DNA from: Nocardia sp. NBC_01730
Lineage (GTDB): Bacteria; Actinomycetota; Actinomycetes; Mycobacteriales; Mycobacteriaceae
Assembly: GCF_035920445.1 (NCBI RefSeq)
Contig: NZ_CP109162.1
Coordinates: 5,952,001 to 6,016,000, forward strand
DNA: 64,000 nucleotides
Direction: 5' to 3'
Part shown: positions 44,262-52,703 of the stretch, in pieces
Numbering within the stretch: position 1 is the first letter of the stretch
How the letters are laid out: every line of letters starts with the position of its first letter
Made by a program: the position numbers and the translations under genes
Notes under the pieces: generated by a model
What the model was told of the DNA's origin: nothing
What the model saw: only the letters and a program-made list of their open reading frames with translations
The model's database searches: none

Positions 44262-44345
44262 TCAGCCGCCCAGCGTGGCGAGCAGTCGCTGCGCGGTGGC
44301 GACGCTGGACTGCGGGTTCTGGCCGGTGATGGGGTTGTTCGTAGT
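44262..44345 (-). pseudogene. C-terminal remnant of a DJ-1/PfpI-type gene
   Basis: On the minus strand, a stop at 44262-44264 ends a frame reading NNPITGQNPQSSVATAQRLL then ATLGG. This closely resembles the end of type 1 glutamine amidotransferase (DJ-1/PfpI) proteins. The upstream part of such a gene is absent and the frame breaks near 44345, so this is a truncated remnant just beyond the tRNA-Ala gene. Confidence 0.5.
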
Positions 44346-44403
44346 GGGCCGTGCGATACGGCGATCATGGTGTCCTCGAATTCATGAGTATGCGGGGATC
44401 AGT

Positions 44404-45456
44404 TCAGAGTTCGAGGTCGGGGAGGATCACGACCTTGCCGGTGACAGTGCGGGATTCGGCCAGCTCCAGGGCTTGAGCTGCGTCCGAGAGCGGGAAGCGG
44501 GCGGCCACCTGGGCATGCAATCGGCCCTGGGCAGCTAGAACGAATACGGAGCCCAGGTCCTCCGCGACCCGTCGGCGGAACCGGGAGAGGCGGCGTTTGC
44601 CCGCCCAGATGTTGTAGAAGTGCGCGGATCGGCTGTTGGGCAGTAAATTCCACCACAGTAGTCGCGTGAACAGCTTCAGCACCGGCAGCCGGGAGTTACC
44701 CGCATGGTCCTTCGTCGAGGCGCTGCCGTAGGCGACCAGCGTGCCACCGGGTGCCAGCAGACGGAATGAATCCACGATCCCGGGACCGCCCACGTGATCG
44801 AACACCGCGTCCACCCCCTCGGGTGCCATCGCCCGAACCTGCTGCGGCACATCGCCGCGGTAGTCGACCGGGATTGCCCCGAGCGCGTCCACGGCCGTGG
44901 CATTGCGCGCCGATGCGGTGCCGATCACCCGAATTCCCGCGATGCGGGCCAGTTGGACCAGCGTCGAACCGACCCCGCCGCTCGCGCCGTGCACCAGGAT
45001 CGTCTGTCCCACACCCACCCTGGCGATCCGGTGCAGCATCTGCCAGGCCGTGATCCCGTTGGCGACGAAGGTCTCCGCCTCGGCGGCGTCGAGGCCCTCC
45101 GGGACGTCCACCAGGTCGGCGGCCTCCAGCACAATGTGACTGCTCCAGCCGCCGATCTTGGTCAGCGCGGCAACGCGCCGACCAAGAAGTGTCCGGTCGA
45201 CTCCGGCGCCGACGTCGACGACGGTGCCCACCAGGTCGTAACCGGGTACGAAGGGAAAAGGCGGCTGGTCGTAGTACTTTCCGCGCCGCATCTGCTGCTC
45301 GGCGAACGAGACGCCGGTGGCGTCGACTCGTACCAGAGCCTGTCCGGACCCCAGCGGCGGCAGACTACGACGGGTGATCACCAGTTCGTCCGGCTCGACC
45401 CGGCCGGGCAGGACGACCTCGACGGCAGTGGTAGGGGACGTGGCTTCTGTTGTCAT
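44404..45456 (-). CDS. zinc-independent medium-chain dehydrogenase, quinone oxidoreductase-like
   Basis: A 350-aa medium-chain dehydrogenase/reductase. The N-terminal GroES-like domain includes FVPGYDLVGTVVDVGAG, and the NADPH-binding loop is VHGASGGVGSTLVQLARIAG. The Cys pairs of zinc alcohol dehydrogenases are missing, so it is probably a quinone or enone reductase. An internal Gly/Ser segment (YGSASTKDHAGNSRLPV) follows the cofactor domain. AGGAGAAACACCG leads into ATG 45456. It lies downstream of a tetR gene on the same strand, with a matching palindrome upstream of each gene, so it is probably controlled by that repressor. Confidence 0.9.
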   Translation of the reverse strand: MTTEATSPTTAVEVVLPGRVEPDELVITRRSLPPLGSGQALVRVDATGVSFAEQQMRRGKYYDQPPFPFVPGYDLVGTVVDVGAGVDRTLLGRRVAALTKIGGWSSHIVLEAADLVDVPEGLDAAEAETFVANGITAWQMLHRIARVGVGQTILVHGASGGVGSTLVQLARIAGIRVIGTASARNATAVDALGAIPVDYRGDVPQQVRAMAPEGVDAVFDHVGGPGIVDSFRLLAPGGTLVAYGSASTKDHAGNSRLPVLKLFTRLLWWNLLPNSRSAHFYNIWAGKRRLSRFRRRVAEDLGSVFVLAAQGRLHAQVAARFPLSDAAQALELAESRTVTGKVVILPDLEL

Positions 45457-45570
45457 CGGTGTTTCTCCTCTTTCGGGATGGGGTCGACGGTCCCCGCGTC
45501 GTCAGGGCGGCGGGCAGGACCGCTAGGGCGGTGCGCTCGGGAGCACGATCGGCGCGCATGCATATGGTGT

Positions 45571-45586
45571 GTGATTGATCAATCAC
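45571..45586. promoter_or_regulatory. palindromic operator upstream of the oxidoreductase
   Basis: GTGATTGATCAATCAC is an exact 16-bp palindrome about 115 bases upstream of the oxidoreductase start. It resembles the palindrome upstream of tetR (46285-46300), so it is a candidate TetR binding site. Confidence 0.7.
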
Positions 45587-45691
45587 CCGTTGGTCAAAGA
45601 ATGGCCCCGGAATTGGGGCGGCGGGAAGATCTTGGCCCAGGCTATCGCCCGGTCCGCGGCGGGTGTGGGTAGGTGCGCTTGCTCATCGCGT

Positions 45692-46279
45692 TCACTTCCT
45701 TTCGGGCGTCTCGGGGGCCTTCGGATGGCGGATGCCCGCGGTGAGGATTCCTGCCCACCCGCCGTCGTGCCCGTCCAACTCGAGGGTGGTGATCAGATGG
45801 CACAGTTGGCCATAGGCCATGAACCGCTGTACCTGGTCGTCTTCGGCGCCCGAACGGGCCTTGGCATGCTCGGTCACTCCCCGGAGTCCCCGGCGCACCG
45901 CCTCGGCGATCTCGGGGATGTCGGCCGCCGACTGGGCGTGCACTTGCAACATCAGCAGACTCTTGTCGACGATCAACTGGGCATAAGCGCCGCCCATTTC
46001 GTGGAGAATTTGCTCCGGGTCGCCATCACCCGCCCGCGTGGCTCCCGTGGCCAGGGCTTGCTGGACCAGCTCGTAGCAGTGATCCAGTGCGGCCACGAAC
46101 AGCTCCACCTTGCTCGGAAACAGTTTGAACACATACGCCGGCGAGATCCCCGCCCGCATTGCCACGGTATTGATCGGCGTCCCGTGAAACCCTGACCGAG
46201 CGAACTCGGCGATAGCCGCATCGACAACGGCTTCGCGCCGGATGTCCGATGTGGAGAGGGTGACACTCCGCTTCGTCAT
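45692..46279 (-). CDS. TetR/AcrR family transcriptional regulator
   Basis: A 195-aa regulator. The N-terminal helix-turn-helix reads VVDAAIAEFARSGFHGTPIN and VAMRAGISPAYVFKLFPSKV, the classic TetR recognition helix. The C-terminal ligand-binding part (ILHEMGGAYAQLIVDKSLLM) is helical and unassigned. The start is ATG 46279; the frame is open to 46585 but runs through the palindrome and the divergent DLW-39 gene. It probably represses itself and the oxidoreductase downstream through GTGA..TCAC palindromes. Confidence 0.92.
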   Translation of the reverse strand: MTKRSVTLSTSDIRREAVVDAAIAEFARSGFHGTPINTVAMRAGISPAYVFKLFPSKVELFVAALDHCYELVQQALATGATRAGDGDPEQILHEMGGAYAQLIVDKSLLMLQVHAQSAADIPEIAEAVRRGLRGVTEHAKARSGAEDDQVQRFMAYGQLCHLITTLELDGHDGGWAGILTAGIRHPKAPETPERK

Positions 46280-46284
46280 AGTGA

Positions 46285-46300
46285 GTGACTGTACAATCAC
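46285..46300. promoter_or_regulatory. palindromic operator at the tetR start
   Basis: GTGACTGTACAATCAC is palindromic except for one base pair and sits 6 bases upstream of the tetR ATG. It shares GTGA-TG..CA-TCAC symmetry with the 45571 site. It may also act on the divergent DLW-39 gene. Confidence 0.7.
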
Positions 46301-46360
46301 TGCCTCTATACGGTCAATCCTCCTGGGCTGACACTCGGTCATCACAGTAGGGTGGGAACC

Positions 46361-46465
46361 ATGAAACTTCTCCTCACAGTCGGTGTCGCGGTTCTGGTCC
46401 TTGTCGGAATCTCCAAGCTGCGCCGGCGCGGCGACGACATGTGGCACGAGGTCACCACCCGCTGA
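46361..46465 (+). CDS. DLW-39 family micropeptide
   Basis: A 34-aa peptide, ATG 46361, starting MKLLLTVGVAVLVLVGISKL and ending with RRR and DDMWHEVTTR. It has one membrane-spanning helix and a charged tail in which Asp, Trp and the Glu-x-Thr pattern match the small DLW-39 family found in this part of actinobacterial chromosomes. GGTGGGAACC precedes the start. The function is unknown. It is divergent from tetR, with the palindrome 46285-46300 in the shared promoter. Confidence 0.75.
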   Translation: MKLLLTVGVAVLVLVGISKLRRRGDDMWHEVTTR

Positions 46466-46526
46466 CACGGGGCCCTTGCCGCGGTGGTGGCGTCGCTCTG
46501 CGCTGCGCCTTGTCGTCGCGGGAGGC

Positions 46527-47717
46527 TCAGGGGGAGACAGCCGCAGCCCGCAGTTGTGCCAACGTCCCGGCGTCGGGCCACTCACGGATCTCGTACCTGC
46601 GGGGCAACAGATCCGGGATCGGCGTCAGCCCCGCGAGATCGGCAACGGCGGGAAAAGGGACTTCGAAAAGTCGCTCCAGCTCGCCGTTTTCGTCGTTTCG
46701 ACAAAACGCGACGTAGTCGGCTTCCGGGAGCAGATAGTCGACGCCCTCGCCCCAGACGGTCATTGTGTAGGGGCCGTTGTCGCCGTGGCCGTACATGACC
46801 GAAGCGACATAGGCGGGCTCGATGTCATAGGGCGTGAACTCGAAATCGCGCTCGACGATCTCGTTGAGCAACTGGGCCTGGGCGTCGTATTCGGTGACTG
46901 CCAAACCACACCGAGCGCGCTGCACCGCGGGCAGGTGGCGATGCGCGGGTGAGTGGTCGAGCGGAATAACCGCTCCCTCGCCGTCGACGGTATAGCCCTG
47001 CGGCGAGATCGGGCGGACGGCGTCGCGGTACTGCTCCTCGACCACCTCGAAGACGTCCTCCAGCTCGGCACCGCTGGGAGCGATGATCAAGGTGTCGACA
47101 TCGGGCATAAAGGCGACAGCCGGCTGGGCGCTGTCGCCGGAGCCCGCGAGCCAGCCGGGGATGAGCGGCCAGGAGGCGCAGTAGCCGTCACCATCGTCGA
47201 CGAATTGCAGGATGCCCGGCTCCTTGATTCCGGTGAAACCAACCATAGCTTCGAGGTTTTCGCGCGCGGCCGTGAACACCTCGTCGGCGGTGATGCCCCA
47301 TCGTTCCAGCGTTGCGTAGGAGACGATCGAGCGGGCGTCGGGCATGTCGATGGCGACCATCTCGTCGACGAACGGGAAAGCGGGCCGCGCGACTGGTCGC
47401 ATATCGAGCTCGGGAACGTCCATGCCGAAGCTGTTGGGCCGCAACACAGGTCGCAGTGCCGACCTCGCGGATGCCCAGTCCTGCTCCGGATCGCACGCAT
47501 CCTGCATGGCGTCGAGGTGCCGGGCGATGCGGGCGTCACGCTCCTCCGCGTCGAGCCCGCGGGTCTCGCGAAAGATATTGTGCAGGTTGAGGACCAGATC
47601 ACCGCTGTTTAGCGCGAACGCGTCCTCGTCGTACTCGACCTCGTTCTCGCCGCGTGCGGACAGGTGTTGCACGACGAGTGCGGCGAACGCGGCGGTTTCG
47701 TCTTCGATACTTTCCAC
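46527..47717 (-). CDS. hypothetical protein, DUF1444-like
   Basis: A 396-aa cytoplasmic-looking protein with no signal peptide or membrane helix. It is acidic at the N-terminus (ENEVEYDEDAFALNSGDLVL) and contains the repeated motif ALRPVLRPNSFGMDV and FPFVDEMVAIDMPD. The pattern of short beta strands with FVDDGDGYCASWPLIPG and DVDTLIIAPSGAELEDVFEV resembles DUF1444 (YtpQ-like) proteins, but I am not sure. There is no recognised catalytic motif. Operon context: leftward, separate from tetR. Confidence 0.6.
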   Translation of the reverse strand: MESIEDETAAFAALVVQHLSARGENEVEYDEDAFALNSGDLVLNLHNIFRETRGLDAEERDARIARHLDAMQDACDPEQDWASARSALRPVLRPNSFGMDVPELDMRPVARPAFPFVDEMVAIDMPDARSIVSYATLERWGITADEVFTAARENLEAMVGFTGIKEPGILQFVDDGDGYCASWPLIPGWLAGSGDSAQPAVAFMPDVDTLIIAPSGAELEDVFEVVEEQYRDAVRPISPQGYTVDGEGAVIPLDHSPAHRHLPAVQRARCGLAVTEYDAQAQLLNEIVERDFEFTPYDIEPAYVASVMYGHGDNGPYTMTVWGEGVDYLLPEADYVAFCRNDENGELERLFEVPFPAVADLAGLTPIPDLLPRRYEIREWPDAGTLAQLRAAAVSP

Positions 47718-47762
47718 GCGGCCACCGTAGCCGCGGACACCGACAGGCGCAGCCCGCCGGCT

Positions 47763-48467
47763 TCACCGCGTAAGGGGTCCGTGCCGGTCCAAGTGCAAGT
47801 AGGTGACGCCGGTGACGATCAGGCAGACAGTGGTGGCGGTGATCAGCATGGCCCAGCCCGCGACCACCATGCTCAGCAGTCCGCCGAGCAGGGCGCCGAG
47901 CGCGAAGCTCGCGTAGAGCAGGAAGTATCCGAGCCAGTCGGCGTAGTCACCGCCGCTGACGTGGCGCTCGATGCCTTGGCCCATCTTGACCAGCGTGCCG
48001 GTGACGTAGCTCAACGGCACCGAAACCTCGCCGTTCTGCACGAACGAGGTGTTGAGGGCTCCGACACCGAACGCGACGAACATGATCGGCACCAAGTCGA
48101 TCCGGTCGGTGTCCGCCTGGTACAGGATGGTGTCGACAGCCGAGCCGACCGCCAGACACAATGTGGTCAGCAGGGTGGGGCCGTGCGGGTGCCCGGACCA
48201 GTAGCGCCTGCGGCACCATGACGCGACCACGACACCGGACAGGAACGACACCAGAAGTCCCGTGGCCGCGACCGCTAGGTCGGGCTCATCGTGGAAGTAC
48301 CCGAGCACGGCCCGTTCGGTATTGCCCGTCATGAACGTGACGAAATAGCCAGCGGTGTGCATGAACGCTGCGGCACCGATGAGACCGGCGAGCGCGGCGA
48401 GCACCCAGGACAGCCTGGCTTCTGCGTCGAATAGTGCCTTTCGGCGATCTTCGTCTGGCTTCGGCAC
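47763..48467 (-). CDS. YoaK family (DUF1275) membrane protein
   Basis: A 234-aa protein with six predicted membrane segments, among them LSWVLAALAGLIGAAAFMHT and LLSMVVAGWAMLITATTVCL. The family motif GYFVTFMTGNTERAV and the later SYVTGTLVKMGQGIE are typical of YoaK. The function is unknown. It starts at 48467, about 270 bases from the divergent acyl-CoA dehydrogenase-like gene. Confidence 0.88.
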   Translation of the reverse strand: MPKPDEDRRKALFDAEARLSWVLAALAGLIGAAAFMHTAGYFVTFMTGNTERAVLGYFHDEPDLAVAATGLLVSFLSGVVVASWCRRRYWSGHPHGPTLLTTLCLAVGSAVDTILYQADTDRIDLVPIMFVAFGVGALNTSFVQNGEVSVPLSYVTGTLVKMGQGIERHVSGGDYADWLGYFLLYASFALGALLGGLLSMVVAGWAMLITATTVCLIVTGVTYLHLDRHGPLTR

Positions 48468-48739
48468 CGGTCAGGCTCCTTCCGCCATGGAGTGGATCAC
48501 TCAGTGATACAGGCTCGCCCGGAGAATTCTCTTGCGCAGCGCCGCGGTTGCCAGCGGATCACCAGCGGCCTCCGGGTGTGTGTGGGACTGTTTTTGTCAG
48601 CCGACACACGTCACCGAGTGCCGGATCCATCCGTGGCATGGACCAACATGGACCAACGCAGCCGGATCTGGCAGGTCTCCGCCGCGCTGTGGCAGGCCGA
48701 TCCAGCAGAATCGGCACGCGCACGGGCTACCGTGCTGAC

Positions 48740-49669
48740 GTGGACTCTCTGCTCGACTTCCTGCTGACCGAGCCCGCGGCGACTGCTCCGCTCGACGATA
48801 TCGCCGCGGCGTGGATGTGCCATCAGGTGGCGGCGAACCGGTTCGAGCGGCCGGTCGATGTCGCGATCGCGGCCGGATTCGGCGCCGACCGGCTCGGCTT
48901 TGCGTTCCTGTCCGGCTATCAGGAGGCGTTGCGTGCGCTGATCCCGGATCTGCCGGACGACGAGCTGGTCGCGATGTGCGCGACCGAGGAGGGCGGCGGC
49001 CATCCGTCGGCGATCCGCACGACGCTCACTGAGTGCGGCGGTGCGTGGCTGGTGAACGGTACGAAGTCGTTCGCGACCATGGGTGTGCTCGCTCAGCGAC
49101 TGGTGGTGATCGCGAGCGTCGGCACGGCGTCCGATGGACGGAATCGACTGCGCGCCACCATGGTCGACGCGAAGGAAACGGGGGTGCGAGTGACGGATCA
49201 GCCCGCGCTTCCGTTCGCGCCGGAGATTTCGCACGCATTGGTGCGGCTGACCGATGTGCCGGTGCGGGTGCTGCCCGGCGACGGATACCTGGACTACCTG
49301 AAGCCGTTCCGCACGATCGAGGATATCCACGTGCTGGCCGCCACCCTCGGCTGGCTGCTGCGCGTGGCCCGTGCGTCGGGCTGGCCGCAGGCAAGTCGGC
49401 AGCGATTGCTGACCGCGATAGCCGCCGTGCGTGGGCTGGATATTGATGCGCCGAGTTCCCCGGGCGTACATATCGCGCTCGGCGGGACCTTCGAGTTGTT
49501 CGGCGAAGTGTTGGTCGAGCTGGTCCCACTGTGGGAGTCCGTGGACCCGGAGACACGGCAGCGGTGGGCGCGCGACCGCCCCTTGCTCGCGACGGCGAGC
49601 CGGGCGCGCGACCAGAGGTTGGCCGCGGCGTGGCGGTCCGTGTTGCCGGAAGCCGACCGGCCGGAATAG
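48740..49669 (+). CDS. acyl-CoA dehydrogenase-like protein
   Basis: About 309 aa with an acyl-CoA dehydrogenase fold. ATEEGGGHPSAIRTTLTECG and GAWLVNGTKSFATMGVLAQR correspond to the flavin/substrate-site strands, and FRTIEDIHVLAATLGWLLRV is in the helical part. The catalytic base and the usual C-terminal length are reduced, so an unusual or inactive member is possible. GTG 48740 is chosen as the start because similarity begins there (VDSLLDFLLTEPAATAPLDD). In-frame ATG 48638 is an alternative, and the frame is open further to 48434, inside the YoaK 5' end. Confidence 0.75.
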   Translation: MDSLLDFLLTEPAATAPLDDIAAAWMCHQVAANRFERPVDVAIAAGFGADRLGFAFLSGYQEALRALIPDLPDDELVAMCATEEGGGHPSAIRTTLTECGGAWLVNGTKSFATMGVLAQRLVVIASVGTASDGRNRLRATMVDAKETGVRVTDQPALPFAPEISHALVRLTDVPVRVLPGDGYLDYLKPFRTIEDIHVLAATLGWLLRVARASGWPQASRQRLLTAIAAVRGLDIDAPSSPGVHIALGGTFELFGEVLVELVPLWESVDPETRQRWARDRPLLATASRARDQRLAAAWRSVLPEADRPE

Positions 49670-49694
49670 ACCTGACCTGGTCCAGAAATGGGGA

Positions 49695-49733
49695 GCGGGC
49701 CTCGGCGAAGGGGGGGAGTTAGCCGAGGCCCGC
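49695..49733 (+). terminator. hairpin after the acyl-CoA dehydrogenase-like gene
   Basis: GCGGGCCTCGGC (49695-49706) pairs exactly with GCCGAGGCCCGC (49722-49733) around a 15-base loop. There is no T-tract. Confidence 0.7.
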
Positions 49734-50115
49734 GTAGGGTCGGCCCGGGGGGGAGGGGCCGACGTGAATGATGCTACTCGATGATCTGCATTTCCGCGTG
49801 CGTGGGGCCTGCCACTTTTCCAAGTTTTTTCGGGTCGGCCTACCCCCTGAACTACTGGTAGCCGGAACGGCTGAGAGACCACCTGTTCCCGCTGCTCGAG
49901 TCCGGTGGCTTGTTGTTTGCCAAAAGCTTTCACGAGCAGGCTGTTCGGCATCTTCCGCCGCGTGATCTGGTGCTGCGATCGACGTGAAAACACGCCCACC
50001 AGCCGCTGTGTGTCGCTGCCGGAATACGCTGTCTGCGCGTATACCCCGGGCCGATCGGCGCCGCGTGTCGAATAGTCCCGGCATGTCGCGACGGCGAAAC
50101 TGTCGTACCCAGATG

Positions 50116-50129
50116 CGAACATGTGTTCG
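50116..50129. promoter_or_regulatory. orphan LexA-type SOS box
   Basis: CGAACATGTGTTCG is a perfect 14-bp match to the Gram-positive LexA core (CGAAC-N4-GTTCG). No damage-response gene is adjacent; the nearest coding gene is the ABC transporter about 390 bases to the right. Confidence 0.6.
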
Positions 50130-50517
50130 TGTCCACCAACTCGACCACTTCGACCGACCGCGCCCGCTCGGCGGGTCATAGTTCGCCTGAGCGCACCCGC
50201 CGCGAGTATCGGTCGGCGCCGAATCGGGTAGTTCGCGACACACGGACCCGGCGCGCCGGCACATCGGATCATGGAAACGGTCGCATTCCGATCCGGTGCT
50301 CCGAGCACGGCCTGAATCGGAATGGGGCCCTTTTCTTGCCACTCATGCGTCCAGTCACGCCCAACGAGCCGAACAAATCGGATGAATTTGTCGACGGGCG
50401 CAGCAATACTGACTCGGGTATCGGCCGGTCGACCGATCCAGCGAATCAGCAGGCCCTGGAAGCTTCCTGGCGCCGCACATCACCGACATCGAAAACTCAC
50501 GAAACCTCAGGAGAATC

Positions 50518-51537
50518 ATGCCCGACGCAATAGTCGCCGAGGGTCTGGTCAAACGATACGGCCAGCTGGTCGCCCTCGACGGCCTTGACCTCACAGTCCC
50601 GGAGGGGACCGTTACCGCGCTGCTCGGACCCAACGGTGCAGGTAAGACCACTACCGTCCGAGTGCTCACCACATTGTTGGTGCCGGACGCGGGTCGCGCG
50701 ATTGTCACGGGAATCGACGTGCTGCGCGAGCCCCAGGCATTGCGCTCACGGATCGGGGCGTCGGGTCAATACGCCGCCGTCGACGAATATCTCACCGGTT
50801 TCGAGAATTTGGAAATGGTGGGACGTTTGTATCACATGGGCGTGCAGCGGAGTAAAGAACGCGCTCGCGAGCTGCTCGAGCGATTCCGGCTGACCGATGC
50901 CGCGGACCGGCCGGTCAAGGGCTATTCCGGCGGCATGCGACGTCGCCTCGACCTCGCGGGCGCCCTGGTCGCGAACCCGCCGGTGCTGTTCCTCGACGAG
51001 CCGACCACCGGGCTCGATCCCCGTGCGCGCCTCGATCTCTGGGATGTCATCGAGGAATTGGTCGCGGGTGGCACCACGCTGCTGCTCACTACGCAGTACA
51101 TGGAGGAGGCCGACCGGCTCGCCGACTCCATCGCGGTGATCGATCACGGCAAGGTGATCGCCAAGGGCACCGCGGACGAACTCAAGACCCTGGTCGGTGG
51201 TGACCGCATCGAACTCACCGTCGACCACGCCGACAACCTCGCGACCGCCGAGGCCGCGCTGAAGAGCCTGGCCGACGGCGAGATCCACCTCGAGCCGGGG
51301 CTGCGCCGGATCACCATACCGGTCTCCGACGGATCGCAGGCGTTGGTCGAGGCGGTCGGCAAGCTGGCGGAGCACAACGTGCAGATCCACGACGTCGGCC
51401 TGCGGCGTCCTTCGCTCGACGACGTCTTCCTCACCCTCACCGGCCATGAGGCCGAGGCGCTGACCAACGGCGACGGCCCCGCCGCGACCGACAACGCGAA
51501 CGACAAACTGGAAGCTACGGAAGGAACGACCCGATGA
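50518..51537 (+). CDS. ABC transporter ATP-binding protein (DrrA-like)
   Basis: A 339-aa nucleotide-binding subunit of an ABC-2 exporter. Walker A is LLGPNGAGKTTTVRVLTTLL, the signature is KGYSGGMRRRLDLAGALVAN, and Walker B is PVLFLDEPTTGLDPRARLDL. The C-terminal DUF4162-like extension (from about residue 225) carries NVQIHDVGLRRPSLDDVFLT, typical of drug-exporting daunorubicin-type subunits. The ATGA overlap with the permease gene shows co-translation. The substrate is unknown; a DrrAB-like drug or lipid exporter is likely. Confidence 0.92.
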   Translation: MPDAIVAEGLVKRYGQLVALDGLDLTVPEGTVTALLGPNGAGKTTTVRVLTTLLVPDAGRAIVTGIDVLREPQALRSRIGASGQYAAVDEYLTGFENLEMVGRLYHMGVQRSKERARELLERFRLTDAADRPVKGYSGGMRRRLDLAGALVANPPVLFLDEPTTGLDPRARLDLWDVIEELVAGGTTLLLTTQYMEEADRLADSIAVIDHGKVIAKGTADELKTLVGGDRIELTVDHADNLATAEAALKSLADGEIHLEPGLRRITIPVSDGSQALVEAVGKLAEHNVQIHDVGLRRPSLDDVFLTLTGHEAEALTNGDGPAATDNANDKLEATEGTTR

Positions 51538-52382
51538 CCGCGGCAGCTCCGGTCCTGGAACGACTCTCGATGGGAGAACGACTGTCGATCGTGGTCAGCG
51601 ACAGTCTGACCATCGCGAAGCGCAACGTCATCAAGATCAAGCGGGTACCCGACGTCCTGATCTTCTCGACGCTCTCGCCGATCATGTTCGTGCTGCTGTT
51701 CGCCTACATCTTCGGCGCGGCCATCGACGTGCCCGGCCTCTCCGGCGGTTACCGAGAGTTCCTCATCGCCGGCATTTTCGCCCAGACCGTGGTGTTCGGC
51801 GCGAGCTTCACCGGCGCTGGCCTGGCCGAGGACATGCAGAAGGGCATTATCGACCGCTTCCGCTCGCTGCCGATGGCGTCGTCGGCGGTGCTGGTCGGCC
51901 GCACCCTGAGCGACGTGGTGATCAATGTGGTCAGCCTGACGGTGATGTCGCTGACCGGCCTGGTCGTCGGCTGGCGGATTCGCGGCTCGTTGCTGGACGC
52001 GGTGGTGGCGTACGTGCTGTTGCTGCTGTTCGCGTACGCGGTGTCCTGGATCATGGCCGTGGTTGGCCTACTGGTGCGAGCGCCGGAGGTGTTCAACAAC
52101 GCCAGCTTCATGGTGGTCTTCCCGCTCACCTTCATCGCCAACACGTTCGTGCCCAGTGACAAGCTCCCCACCGTGTTGCGGGTGGTTGCGGAATGGAACC
52201 CGGTATCCGCGCTCACCCAGGCGACGCGAGAGCTGTTCGGCAACACCAGCCCGCTGGCGCCCAAGTCGGATGCCTGGTCGATGCAGCACCCGGTGGCCAC
52301 CTCGTTGATCTGGGTGGTAGTGATCCTGGCGGTGTTCGTGCCGCTCGCCCTGCGTCAGTACAAGAAGACGGTCAGCCGCTGA
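51534..52382 (+). CDS. ABC-2 type transporter permease (DrrB-like)
   Basis: A 282-aa membrane subunit with six predicted helices, including VLIFSTLSPIMFVLLFAYIF, a second near residues 95-115, and TSLIWVVVILAVFVPLALRQ at the end. The periplasmic loop and NPVSALTQATRELFGNTSPL match ABC-2 permeases of the DrrB type. It overlaps the ATPase gene by 4 bases and ends with a short basic tail. With the ATPase it forms a minimal exporter. Confidence 0.92.
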   Translation: MTAAAPVLERLSMGERLSIVVSDSLTIAKRNVIKIKRVPDVLIFSTLSPIMFVLLFAYIFGAAIDVPGLSGGYREFLIAGIFAQTVVFGASFTGAGLAEDMQKGIIDRFRSLPMASSAVLVGRTLSDVVINVVSLTVMSLTGLVVGWRIRGSLLDAVVAYVLLLLFAYAVSWIMAVVGLLVRAPEVFNNASFMVVFPLTFIANTFVPSDKLPTVLRVVAEWNPVSALTQATRELFGNTSPLAPKSDAWSMQHPVATSLIWVVVILAVFVPLALRQYKKTVSR

Positions 52383-52394
52383 CCCGCGGCGGTA

Positions 52395-52607
52395 TCAGCG
52401 GCCATTCTCCGCGCCGGCCTCCGTCAAGGGCGTCGGCGCGGAGCCGTTCCGGGAGTAGCCGATCCGCGGCGGCGCGGGTGCGGGTTCCGGCGGCTGGGGC
52501 CGCCGGTTGCGTACCAACCAGGCCACGCCACCCGCCAGCGCGACGGCGGCCGTGACAATGAGTCGATTACGCGAACGTGCAGAGACATGTAGGCGCCCCA
52601 AGGTCAT
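52395..52607 (-). CDS. small single-helix membrane protein
   Basis: A 70-aa hypothetical protein. The basic N-terminus TLGRLHVSARSRNRL is followed by one hydrophobic helix (LIVTAAVALAGGVAWLV) and a Pro-rich tail (PQPPEPAPAPPRIGY). It is convergent with the ABC permease and divergent from ppiA. Similar small proteins occur upstream of ppiA in related genomes, but it is not a named family. Confidence 0.55.
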   Translation of the reverse strand: MTLGRLHVSARSRNRLIVTAAVALAGGVAWLVRNRRPQPPEPAPAPPRIGYSRNGSAPTPLTEAGAENGR

Positions 52608-52703
52608 TGGACCACTCTGGCACAGCCCGGCGATTCGCGCAGGAGGCCCAGCTCACAGCGCGGTCCCATCCGGTTTCCCGCCTGCACCGACGGTCGTGGC
52701 ACG

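Larger units (their letters stand above)
49670..50517. other. spacer with terminator and SOS-type box
   Basis: 848 bases before the ABC transporter. A terminator-like hairpin (49695-49733) ends the acyl-CoA dehydrogenase-like gene. Frames open on either strand here give Arg/Ser/Thr-rich, non-protein-like products. A LexA-type palindrome lies at 50116-50129. The promoter of the ABC genes should be near its right end; nothing else was recognised. Confidence 0.5.

Noticed and set aside
49719-50342. 207-codon minus-strand frame in the spacer
   Set aside because: Arg/Ser-rich, no ribosome site, overlaps the SOS-type box; not protein-like.
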